A DNA stretch of 64,000 nt from an uncultured bacterium. Lineage in GTDB: Bacteria; Bacteroidota; Bacteroidia; Chitinophagales; CAIODY01. Location of the stretch: contig CAIODY010000047.1 in the NCBI GenBank assembly GCA_903857255.1, forward strand, positions 1 to 64,000, given 5' to 3'. Under the pieces are notes generated by a model, which did no database searches, had not been told where the DNA came from, and saw nothing but the letters and a program-made list of their open reading frames with translations. Made by a program: the position numbers and the translations under genes. This document shows, piece by piece, positions 34,543 through 42,002 of the stretch (within the stretch, counting starts at the first letter, position 1; each line of letters opens with the position of its first letter).

Positions 34543-35402
34543 GTTAAGTTGATTTTTCCTTGCAAGCCACCAGTATGGATGGCAAGAATTTTATCATCAG
34601 CATTGAAAAAGTTTTTTGTCGCCAAATCAAAAATTGAAAATATCATTTTTGAAGTATAAATTCGGTCAGTTTCCAAATCAAAATCAGTTTTTATTTTTGT
34701 CATAAAATCAATCAATTCTTGGTTCACTTTTCCAAATCCACCAAAATGATATTGCGTTAAAAGTTGCCAGTTTTTTGGGGTTGTAATTTTGCTGATTTCA
34801 TCGTTTAATTCTTCACCATTTTTAATAGCTGTAATACCAAATATTTTTTGCGAATCAGATGCTGAATTGGCAATGCCAGCTAATGTAGTTCCATAACCAA
34901 CTGGCACAAAAATATGAGTGAATTTATCTCTTATTTCTTTTAAAACATCTAATGCTAAAATTTCTTCACAACCTTGAATGCCAAGCTGTGTATGCCCTCC
35001 AGCTGGTATCCAATGAATTTTGTTGTGCCAATCAATAGGTTCATTGATTGTTTTTTGTTGAGCAATTTTAAAATCGTTGTTGTTTAAAAACTGCAATTGC
35101 ATGCCATTTTTTTCGGCAGCAACTAAGGTTGGATATTTTTTGTAATCGCCTTGAAATCTAACACAGCCAATGGTTTTAAGCTGATGTGATTTTCCGTAAG
35201 CAGCTAATGCCGCAAGATGATTAGAGTAAGGTCCGCCAAAAGAAGCAACGGTTTTGCAATCATTTTGCAAAGCTTCTTCGATGTGATATTTTAATTTGAA
35301 AATTTTATTACCGCCATAATCCGCATGAATTTTATCTAATCGCAAAACCCAAACTTCTATTTTTTTTTGAGTAAAAAATTCGGTGTTTAGTAATTGCAAC
35401 AT
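34539..35402 (-). CDS. ACC deaminase/D-cysteine desulfhydrase-like PLP enzyme
   Basis: 287 residues of fold type II PLP enzymes. GGNKIFKLKYHIEEA carries the PLP lysine and SFGGPYSNHLAALAAYG is the phosphate/substrate loop of the ACC deaminase family; IFVPVGYGTTLAGIAN and the C-terminal HTGGLQG follow. The Bacteroidota versions usually act as D-cysteine desulfhydrase-like enzymes, but activity cannot be read here. It is somewhat shorter than enterobacterial DcyD (about 328). It is the last gene of a leftward run beginning at 40883, directly behind the ABC transporter gene (9 nt). Confidence 0.85.
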   Translation of the reverse strand: MLQLLNTEFFTQKKIEVWVLRLDKIHADYGGNKIFKLKYHIEEALQNDCKTVASFGGPYSNHLAALAAYGKSHQLKTIGCVRFQGDYKKYPTLVAAEKNGMQLQFLNNNDFKIAQQKTINEPIDWHNKIHWIPAGGHTQLGIQGCEEILALDVLKEIRDKFTHIFVPVGYGTTLAGIANSASDSQKIFGITAIKNGEELNDEISKITTPKNWQLLTQYHFGGFGKVNQELIDFMTKIKTDFDLETDRIYTSKMIFSIFDLATKNFFNADDKILAIHTGGLQGKINLT

Positions 35403-35411
35403 TTGAAAAAA

Positions 35412-37181
35412 TTAAACAGTTACAGTTTTTTCTTCTTCATTTTTCTTTGCTAAAGTGGTATTCAGCAAGTTGAAATAAAATCCTTTGTGCGCCAATAACT
35501 GTTGATGTGAGCCACTTTCAACCACTTGCCCTTTATCTAACACTAAAATTTTATCAGCCTTTTCAATGGTTGATAAACGATGTGCAATCACAATAGAAGT
35601 TCTGTTTTGTAATAATTTGGGGATGGCTTGTTGCACCAATTTTTCTGTTTCCGATTCGATAGAAGAAGTGGCTTCATCCAAAATCAAAATAGATGGATTG
35701 TAAACGATTGCACGTAAAAATGAAATCAATTGTCGTTGCCCTAAACTCAATGTAGTGCCACGTTCCATCACTTGTTGAGCGTAGCCATCGGGCAATTGCA
35801 TAATGAAATCATCAATGCCAATTAATTGGGCTGCGGTTCTAACTTCTGCCAAGGAAATATCTTTGTTGTAAAGCGTAATGTTTTCAAAAATTGAACCGCT
35901 GAATAAAAAAACATCTTGCAAAACGATACCAATATTTCGGCGTAAGCAACTCAATTTATATTTTTCGATGGGCAAATTATCAATTAATATTTCACCGCTT
36001 TGATGTTCGTAAAATCTTGCCAAAAGCTGTGTGATAGTGGTTTTTCCGCTACCTGTTGCGCCTACGATGGCTAAACTTTTTCCTGATTCAATTTCAAACG
36101 AAACATTTTTTAAAACGGGATTATGCTCGATGTATTCAAACGAAACATTTTTAAATTCAACTTCCCCATTTGTTTTTTTATGGTCAATTTTTCCTTTGTT
36201 ATCAATGGTTTGATTATCTTCTAATAAATTTTTTAGTCGTTCGCCTGCAATTACACCACGTTGCAAAGTATTGAATTTATCAGCAACAGCACGTAATGGG
36301 CGAAACAACAAATTAATGTACATGATGAATGCTACCATCAATCCAGGCGATGCAGTTTGATTATACAAATGCAAGCAAACCCAAAAAACAACCAATGCAG
36401 TTGCGATGGCTGAAATCAATTCAACTACTGGAAAAAACACACTGTAAGCCCAAATAGATGCAATGTTGGCTTTCTTTAAATCGTGATTGATGCGGCGAAA
36501 TTTATAAAACTCACGTTGCTCTGATGCAAACATTTGAATAATGCTCATGCCGCTCAAATGCTCTTGGATAAAGGCATACAGGTTTCCTATTTGTGTTCGT
36601 TCGGCTTGATAACTTTTGTTTACTGCTTCTTTAAAAAAATAAGTGGCTATTAATAACAATGGAAAAACAGTGAGTGTAACCAAGGTGAGTTGCCAACTTT
36701 TATATAACATCACACTGATGACTGCGATGATGGAAATCAAATCGGCAAATACAGAAATGATGCCTTCTGAAAAAACATCGTTGATGGTTTCTACATCATT
36801 GATAGTTCTTGAAACTACTGTGCCTACTGGTGTTTTGTCGAAAAACTGTAAACGAAAATTTAGCACCGTATTGAAAATTACATTTCGCAATTCTAAAATT
36901 ACTTGCTGCCCAAGTGCATTGGTTAAGTACATAAAAAAGTATCGACTGATGGTTTCAGATAGCAATAAAGTCAGCAACAAAAGGCACATCAAAGTGATGT
37001 GATGAAAATCGGCTTTCATCACATATTTATCAATGGCAATTTGCGCTACCATTGGTCTTACAGCCGATAAAGCAGCCAATAAAATGGCTAAGAAAATGGA
37101 AACAAAAAATGTTTTTTTATGCGGCGCAACAAATTGGTATAAGAACCTGATAACGCTTTTATTGCTGGGTTTTGATGACAT
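35412..37181 (-). CDS. ABC transporter, fused permease and ATPase (MsbA/LmrA-like)
   Basis: 589 residues: a six-helix exporter transmembrane domain (about 15-310), then a nucleotide-binding domain with Walker A GATGSGKTT, signature LSLGQRQLISFLRA, Walker B SILILDEATSS and the H-loop IVIAHRLST. The architecture is a homodimeric exporter for lipids or drugs in the inner membrane. The start at 37181 (MSSKPSNKSVIRFL) is preferred; the longer frame adds 14 residues with no homology. It lies in the leftward run between the SRPBCC gene and the PLP-enzyme gene. Confidence 0.92.
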   Translation of the reverse strand: MSSKPSNKSVIRFLYQFVAPHKKTFFVSIFLAILLAALSAVRPMVAQIAIDKYVMKADFHHITLMCLLLLTLLLSETISRYFFMYLTNALGQQVILELRNVIFNTVLNFRLQFFDKTPVGTVVSRTINDVETINDVFSEGIISVFADLISIIAVISVMLYKSWQLTLVTLTVFPLLLIATYFFKEAVNKSYQAERTQIGNLYAFIQEHLSGMSIIQMFASEQREFYKFRRINHDLKKANIASIWAYSVFFPVVELISAIATALVVFWVCLHLYNQTASPGLMVAFIMYINLLFRPLRAVADKFNTLQRGVIAGERLKNLLEDNQTIDNKGKIDHKKTNGEVEFKNVSFEYIEHNPVLKNVSFEIESGKSLAIVGATGSGKTTITQLLARFYEHQSGEILIDNLPIEKYKLSCLRRNIGIVLQDVFLFSGSIFENITLYNKDISLAEVRTAAQLIGIDDFIMQLPDGYAQQVMERGTTLSLGQRQLISFLRAIVYNPSILILDEATSSIESETEKLVQQAIPKLLQNRTSIVIAHRLSTIEKADKILVLDKGQVVESGSHQQLLAHKGFYFNLLNTTLAKKNEEEKTVTV

Positions 37182-37223
37182 GAATAGGGTAGTGCTAACT
37201 AAAATAATTTTGTTGAAAAACAA

Positions 37224-37610
37224 TTAAATTTCTTCCTCATAAAAATCAATCAATGCACCAAAATAAAATTCGTTCCAACCTTCACAAATATCTTCAAAAG
37301 CCTCATCTGGAATATTGGTATGCACTAATTCAACTGATGTTCCTTTTTTATGCGGATGCAATTTGATAGTTACGATGGATGGTTCATTTTGTTCACCAAA
37401 ATACCATTCCTGCACCATCTTTTTTCCTTTTTCAAATTCAATATTTCGCCCCACAATGTTTTCATCCCATAACGAAAATTCAGTGTCAGGCACATCACTC
37501 ATCACAGCTTTGTCGCCGCTCCAAAGCATGATGGTAGCTTCAGTAGTAAGCGCTAAATAAACTTCTTCGGGTGGCGCATTGAGCAAATAATAATTTTTGA
37601 AATCTTTCAT
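37224..37610 (-). CDS. SRPBCC/START-like domain protein (AHSA1-related)
   Basis: A 128-residue protein. The layout LLNAPPEEVYLALTTEATIMLWSG, MVQEWYFGE and HTNIPDEAFEDICEGWNEFYFG matches AHSA1-like Bet v1/START folds, which bind hydrophobic ligands. No signal peptide. Function unknown. It sits 23 nt after the redoxin gene and 42 nt before the ABC exporter, likely in one transcript. Confidence 0.8.
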   Translation of the reverse strand: MKDFKNYYLLNAPPEEVYLALTTEATIMLWSGDKAVMSDVPDTEFSLWDENIVGRNIEFEKGKKMVQEWYFGEQNEPSIVTIKLHPHKKGTSVELVHTNIPDEAFEDICEGWNEFYFGALIDFYEEEI

Positions 37611-37633
37611 TTAGAGAATAATTATGGGTTGAT

Positions 37634-38149
37634 TCATTTTTTCTTTCTAAAATTTTCGACCAATCTCAACACAGGTGCTTGTTGGTTGAAAGCCGCAATG
37701 CGTTTCCATTTCGAGTTGTACTGTCTAATCATGGGTATGTAATTGAAATCGAAAAATTGATGAAGCTGATTGCTGCCATCAAATAGCATGATGATTGGGT
37801 AATCGTAAATTCTTTTCGCCATGTAAAAAGTATAAACTTCTTTTTTGCTTTGCCTCGAAACCATTACAATTTGAACGCCTTTAAATTCATCAATGTTTTT
37901 TTTGAGACTTTCTATTTCGTGTTGACAGTGGTCGCAATCAGTATTAAATGAAATAAACAAAACTGGCAACCCTTTGCGAAGCATTTTTTTTGTAAACGGA
38001 ATACTGTCTTTAACCGTGTAGAAAGTGAAGCTGGGCAAACTGTCGGCTTCTTTCAGCGAATCGGCTTCAAACACTGGGTTTTCATACTCTTGAGCTACAG
38101 CAAATTTTGTGGCAACAAAAAACAACAAGGAAAATAAAATGTATTTCAT
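37634..38149 (-). CDS. Exported thioredoxin-like protein (CDHC motif)
   Basis: 171 residues with a signal peptide (LFSLLFFVATKFAVA, cut about residue 19). The thioredoxin-like core includes LPVLFISFNTDCDHCQHEI, where CDHC replaces the classic CGPC, and a later cis-Pro-like IPMIRQYN. Related to TlpA/AhpC-TSA redoxins. Likely a periplasmic disulfide reductase or thiol oxidoreductase; its target is unknown. Part of the leftward run. Confidence 0.8.
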   Translation of the reverse strand: MKYILFSLLFFVATKFAVAQEYENPVFEADSLKEADSLPSFTFYTVKDSIPFTKKMLRKGLPVLFISFNTDCDHCQHEIESLKKNIDEFKGVQIVMVSRQSKKEVYTFYMAKRIYDYPIIMLFDGSNQLHQFFDFNYIPMIRQYNSKWKRIAAFNQQAPVLRLVENFRKKK

Positions 38150-38213
38150 TCTATAAAGTTAGTTGATTTTAAAAATGAAATCCATTTCGTTTTTGATAAT
38201 AAAATTCAAATGC

Positions 38214-38546
38214 TTAATCGCCTAATAACAAACCTTGGTCCGGAATTGTAATCACAATATTTTTATTGTCATGCAATAAAATACATTGACAAGCCAAGCG
38301 GCTATTGAGTTTTGGGCTTTTGGCTCTGTCGATAAAATTTTCTTCTTTATCGCTTAATTCTTCCAAAAAATCCATTCCGTTTTCCACATAAATATGGCAT
38401 GTGCTGCAAGCACATACGCCGCCACAGTTGTGATGCAAGCCTAAATCATTCAGTAAAGCAATTTCTAAAATGCTTTCTCCTTTTGGGCAATCGAGCGTTA
38501 CAGGCTGTTTTGCTTTTTCTTCAAAATTAAATGTTATCGTATTCAT
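38214..38546 (-). CDS. fdx: 2Fe-2S ferredoxin (adrenodoxin type)
   Basis: 110 residues from the ATG at 38546. Cysteines C41, C47, C50 and C86 follow the C-x5-C-x2-C-x35-C spacing of adrenodoxin/ISC ferredoxins (HHNCGGVCACSTCHIYVE and SRLACQC). An extra C45 and C88 are present. It transfers electrons in the cytoplasm, typically for Fe-S cluster assembly. No isc/hsc genes are adjacent. Confidence 0.92.
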   Translation of the reverse strand: MNTITFNFEEKAKQPVTLDCPKGESILEIALLNDLGLHHNCGGVCACSTCHIYVENGMDFLEELSDKEENFIDRAKSPKLNSRLACQCILLHDNKNIVITIPDQGLLLGD

Positions 38547-38622
38547 CGTTATTTTTCTAAACACAAAAGTGCAGCAAAATGTTTGTTGTTAAGCAATAAT
38601 ATTTCAATAAAAATTGAACAAG

Positions 38623-39408
38623 TTATCCAATCCTATTTTTTCGTAGTTGCAAAAAATAGTTGGCAGCCAATTTCATTCGTGAGCCATACCAACTGAACAT
38701 TTCACCATCTACCAATACAATTTTTTTATTCGGAAATTTATTTTCAAATGCTGTTTTGTGTTTTTCCGTGAAAGGATAAGGTTCACTTGAAAGCAGGATG
38801 AGTGCAGCATCTGAAGCAATTATTTGCTCATCAGTTATTTCAGGATAACGATTTTGATGGCTGAAAACATTTACCAACCCTGCTTTTGAAAGCAACTGAT
38901 GAATAAAAGTATCACCGCCAATGGTCATCATAGGTTCTTGCCAAATCAAATAAATCACTTTTTGTTTTTCAAATGATTGTAATTGAGCAAAATTATTTTC
39001 GATAGTTTCAATTAATTGAGCAATGTTTTTTTGCACTTCAAAAATTTCGCCAATGCTTCTCATCATCTGCAAAGCCTCATCAATAGTGGTAATATCGCTT
39101 ATCCAAACTGGGCATATTTTTTCTAACGCTTCAATCTGTTCTTTCACATTTTCTTCCTTGTTGGCAATTATCAAATTAGGTTGTAATGATTGGATTAAAT
39201 CAATGGTTAAATTTTTTGTTCCGCCCACCTTCTGCACTTTATCTATCAATGGTTTTGGGTGAATACAAAATTTTGTTCTGCCAATAATTTTATCACTCAA
39301 TCCTACATCAAATAATAATTCTGTTTGTGATGGCACGATTGAAATCACTCGTTGAGGAATATTTTGCAAAACAATTTTTTTGCCTAATTGGTCTGTAAAT
39401 TCTCTCAT
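38623..39408 (-). CDS. Helical-backbone metal-receptor (BtuF-like) substrate-binding protein
   Basis: 261 residues. RVISIVPSQTELLFDVGLSDKIIGRTKFC and VGGTKNLTIDLIQSLQPNLII are typical of vitamin B12/iron-siderophore binding proteins of the BtuF/FecB class. No signal peptide or lipobox is visible, as in many Bacteroidota homologues, so the site of action is unclear. No permease or ATPase partner is adjacent. Its start overlaps the end of miaA by 4 nt, so the two are coupled. Confidence 0.82.
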   Translation of the reverse strand: MREFTDQLGKKIVLQNIPQRVISIVPSQTELLFDVGLSDKIIGRTKFCIHPKPLIDKVQKVGGTKNLTIDLIQSLQPNLIIANKEENVKEQIEALEKICPVWISDITTIDEALQMMRSIGEIFEVQKNIAQLIETIENNFAQLQSFEKQKVIYLIWQEPMMTIGGDTFIHQLLSKAGLVNVFSHQNRYPEITDEQIIASDAALILLSSEPYPFTEKHKTAFENKFPNKKIVLVDGEMFSWYGSRMKLAANYFLQLRKNRIG

Positions 39409-40310
39409 GGCAATTTTGTTTTGATAAACTCAATTATCTCATCAGCATTGGGTTGCAGCCAATGAATGGTTGCATCTTTCTTTAACCATGTGAGTTGTCG
39501 CTTAGCATAATTTCTGGTGTTTTGTTGAATTAATTCAATCGCTTTTTCTTTTGAAATTTTATTATCAAAATAATCGAACAACTCTTTGTAACCTACTGTT
39601 TGCAGGGCTTGTAGGTGCTTGAATGGATAAACATTTCGAGATTCTTCTTCCAACCCGAGTTGCATCATTTTTTCTACTCGTAGGTTTATTCGCTCGTATA
39701 ATTTTTCACGATTAATAGCAATAGCAATTTTCAAAACAGTAAAAAGCAATTCTTTTTTTTGTTGATGAAGAAAAGATGAAAATGGTTTGCCTGCCGCCAA
39801 ACACACTTCCAAAGCCCGTGTCAGGCGATGTGGATTATTTTTATCTACATGATTAAAATAGATTTCATCTTTCGATTTCAATTCATTTTGCAGCCATTCA
39901 ATTCCTTTTTGCTGATAATTTTGTCGAACAAAATTTCTTGTAGCTGCATCAATTTCAGGAAATTCATCTAATCCTTCTGTAACTGATTTGATGTACAAGC
40001 CAGTGCCACCAACCATTACAGCCACTTTTTTTTGTTGAAATATTTTCCCTAAAACATTTAATGCTTCTTGCTGATAAATGCCAACATCATAATTTTGATG
40101 AATTGAAATGTGATTTATAAAATGATGCTTAGCTTGCGAAAGCTCATCAGCAGTAGGTTTGGCTGTGCCGATGGAAATTTCTTTATAAACTTGTCGGCTA
40201 TCGGCTGATAAAATTTCTGTGTTGAAATGTTGAGCAATTGAAATGGCTAATTCGGTTTTACCACTGGCTGTAGGTCCTGTAATTACTATCAATAGTGGTT
40301 TTGAAGGCAT
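39405..40310 (-). CDS. miaA: tRNA dimethylallyltransferase
   Basis: 301 residues adding the isopentenyl group to A37 of tRNAs reading UNN codons. P-loop GPTASGKTE (12-20), SADSRQVYKEISIGTAKP and VGGTGLYIKSVTEGL are diagnostic, as is the C-terminal NYAKRQLTWLKKD. Length fits the family. It overlaps the BtuF-like gene by 4 nt and follows the PRiA4-like gene by 6 nt. The arrangement indicates a shared transcript. Confidence 0.96.
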   Translation of the reverse strand: MPSKPLLIVITGPTASGKTELAISIAQHFNTEILSADSRQVYKEISIGTAKPTADELSQAKHHFINHISIHQNYDVGIYQQEALNVLGKIFQQKKVAVMVGGTGLYIKSVTEGLDEFPEIDAATRNFVRQNYQQKGIEWLQNELKSKDEIYFNHVDKNNPHRLTRALEVCLAAGKPFSSFLHQQKKELLFTVLKIAIAINREKLYERINLRVEKMMQLGLEEESRNVYPFKHLQALQTVGYKELFDYFDNKISKEKAIELIQQNTRNYAKRQLTWLKKDATIHWLQPNADEIIEFIKTKLP

Positions 40311-40316
40311 GGGATA

Positions 40317-40883
40317 TTATAATTCTTCTTCGCTGCCAAATTCTTCTGCACCAAATTCATCGCTTTCTTCTGATTCCTCATCACTTTCGGCAGTTTCATT
40401 TTCTTCACCCATTTCATCAGCATCGTGTTCATCGTATTTTTCTTCAACATCAAATCCGTCAACCTCTTTATCAGCAATAGGTTGAGCGCCATATTGCTTG
40501 GGTGAGACACCTTCGGTTTTCACAATTCGTGGGTAAACAGTTTTTTTCAGTTCATCTTCAAATGTCATCAATTCAATTAAAAAATTCCATTCAGCATCAT
40601 AATCGTATTGATAAATAAATTTTTGATGAGGGTCGTCAATGAGGCTTGCCATCAATATTTTGCTCATTAATTGAGTATTTGCTTTTTTATTTAAGGCAAT
40701 TTCATTCAGCATTACCCAATTATCATTGGTAGTGAAAAATGAAGCTTCTTGTTTGCCATCAAATGAAAAAGCTTTGATGATGATTTGATGAAAATCGGCA
40801 AAAGATTGAGTGGGTTTGATTTCTATGTCTCTGAAAATAGTATCGTCTTGTTCTAAAAAAACTCTGAATTTAAAAATTGGCAT
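40317..40883 (-). CDS. PRiA4-ORF3/IS1096-passenger-like protein with acidic tail
   Basis: 188 residues from the ATG at 40883. The first 140 residues (FRVFLEQDDTIFRDIEI, FADFHQIIIKAFSFDGKQE, FIYQYDYDAEWNFLIEL) match the plasmid pRiA4b ORF-3-like family. The C-terminal 45 residues are an unusual run rich in Glu and Asp (ENETAESDEESEESDEFGAE). No transposase is nearby, so this is a chromosomal family member. Function unknown. It heads the leftward run before miaA, with a -7 box upstream. Confidence 0.8.
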   Translation of the reverse strand: MPIFKFRVFLEQDDTIFRDIEIKPTQSFADFHQIIIKAFSFDGKQEASFFTTNDNWVMLNEIALNKKANTQLMSKILMASLIDDPHQKFIYQYDYDAEWNFLIELMTFEDELKKTVYPRIVKTEGVSPKQYGAQPIADKEVDGFDVEEKYDEHDADEMGEENETAESDEESEESDEFGAEEFGSEEEL

Positions 40884-40910
40884 TGGTTTCAATTGATTTT
40901 TAACAATTGT

Positions 40911-40918
40911 CAAAGATA
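40911..40918 (-). promoter_or_regulatory. Candidate -7 box for the PRiA4-like gene and miaA run
   Basis: TATCTTTG on the minus strand fits TAnnTTTG and lies 27 nt before the start at 40883. This supports that start over the longer frame. Confidence 0.5.
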
Positions 40919-41002
40919 AAAAAAGAAAAAAACTTTTAAAATTTAGTATTGAAATTTGAAACACTTTTTTATTTTTAGTGTTCACAAAACACATCTAACA
41001 AT

Positions 41003-41650
41003 ATGAAAAAAATAATTCTCTTTACATTTTTGATATACACGAATTTTGCTTTTGCACAACTCAATCAAAGTGTTTCGCCAAGCAATTCGAGCCATGATAA
41101 CGGCGATAAAAATTTGATTTTTAAAAATCAAGCATCGTATCCGCCGCAAAAAATTTATCTGGGGTTGAGTGCTGGTATTAATAATCCTAATGGTTTAATT
41201 GGATTGAATGCAGAATATGCTTTGCCGAAATTTTCTTTTAGTGTTGGCTTGGGCGAAGGCACATGGGGCAATAAATTTGGCTTTGAAGCAAAAACTTATT
41301 TTGATAATTATACAACAGGCTGGGCTTTGGGAGTTAATCTGACGCATTCAACAGGCATTAGTAATTTTAAAACACAGCAGCATGATGAGCAAGGAAAAGT
41401 GTTGCAAGATATTACTATGAATTTTTCATCGCAACAAACATTAGGATTGATGCTTTATCATTATTGGAAAATGGGTAAAAAACAAAACCGATTTCATTTG
41501 GCATTTGGTTATTGCGCTGGTTTACACGCCGAGCAATATTCGGTGGTAAGCCCTGCCAATGTTATACTTTCAAGCTTTGATAAAAATGTCTATCATTTTA
41601 TTTCACCAGGTGGCATCACACTTTCTTTAGGAACTGATTTTGGGTTTTAA
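41003..41650 (+). CDS. Putative outer-membrane beta-barrel protein
   Basis: 215 residues with a signal peptide (MKKIILFTFLIYTNFAFA). The mature part alternates polar and hydrophobic strands (IYLGLSAGINNPNGLIGLNA, KFSFSVGLGEGTWGNKFGFEA) and ends in aromatic GTDFGF, the beta-barrel C-terminal signature. Likely about eight strands. No specific family is recognised. Divergent from the PRiA4-like gene; tRNA-Phe follows. Confidence 0.7.
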   Translation: MKKIILFTFLIYTNFAFAQLNQSVSPSNSSHDNGDKNLIFKNQASYPPQKIYLGLSAGINNPNGLIGLNAEYALPKFSFSVGLGEGTWGNKFGFEAKTYFDNYTTGWALGVNLTHSTGISNFKTQQHDEQGKVLQDITMNFSSQQTLGLMLYHYWKMGKKQNRFHLAFGYCAGLHAEQYSVVSPANVILSSFDKNVYHFISPGGITLSLGTDFGF

Positions 41651-41693
41651 TAAAAAATTTGCTTTGAAATTTTTTTAATCAAAAACATCGTTC

Positions 41694-41701
41694 TACATTT
41701 G
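41694..41701 (+). promoter_or_regulatory. Candidate -7 box for tRNA-Phe
   Basis: TACATTTG, followed by GCACTCCG exactly as before tRNA-Ser (30402-30416). It lies 24 nt before the tRNA. Confidence 0.55.
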
Positions 41702-41725
41702 CACTCCGTTAAAAAAAAAGAAGAT

Positions 41726-41798
41726 GGTGCGGTAGCTCAGTTGGTAGAGCAATGGACTGAAAATCCATGTGTCGCCGGTTCAACCCCGGCCCACACCA
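41726..41798 (+). tRNA. tRNA-Phe (anticodon GAA)
   Basis: 73 nt. D-arm GCTCAGTTGGTAGAGC. Anticodon arm ATGGA-CTGAAAA-TCCAT gives GAA. T-arm GCCGG-TTCAACC-CCGGC. The acceptor GGTGCGG/CCACACC has one C-A mismatch (position 5 with 68). CCA is not encoded. Confidence 0.95.
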
Positions 41799-41803
41799 CA
41801 GTG

Positions 41804-41840
41804 AAAAGCGATACTGATTTTTCAGTGTCGCTTTTTTATT
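41804..41840 (+). terminator. Terminator after tRNA-Phe
   Basis: 14-nt arms 41804-41817 and 41822-41835 (core GCGATACTGA/TCAGTGTCGC with one G-T pair), followed by a T6 run. Confidence 0.8.
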
Positions 41841-42002
41841 TTTTGCTGAATTGATTGGGATTCGATGCTCTATCAAAATTTGTAAAATGAGTTGATTTAC
41901 CGATGCTTTTACAGCAAACAACTGATTCTACTCATCATACGAAATTTTCACATTTGCTTTCGATAATTAAGCCAAAATTGAAATCTTAATTATTGAATCA
42001 AA

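Noticed and set aside
40317-40883. PRiA4-ORF3-like gene as part of an insertion sequence
   Set aside because: No transposase or terminal inverted repeats flank it, and it sits in a tight run with miaA.
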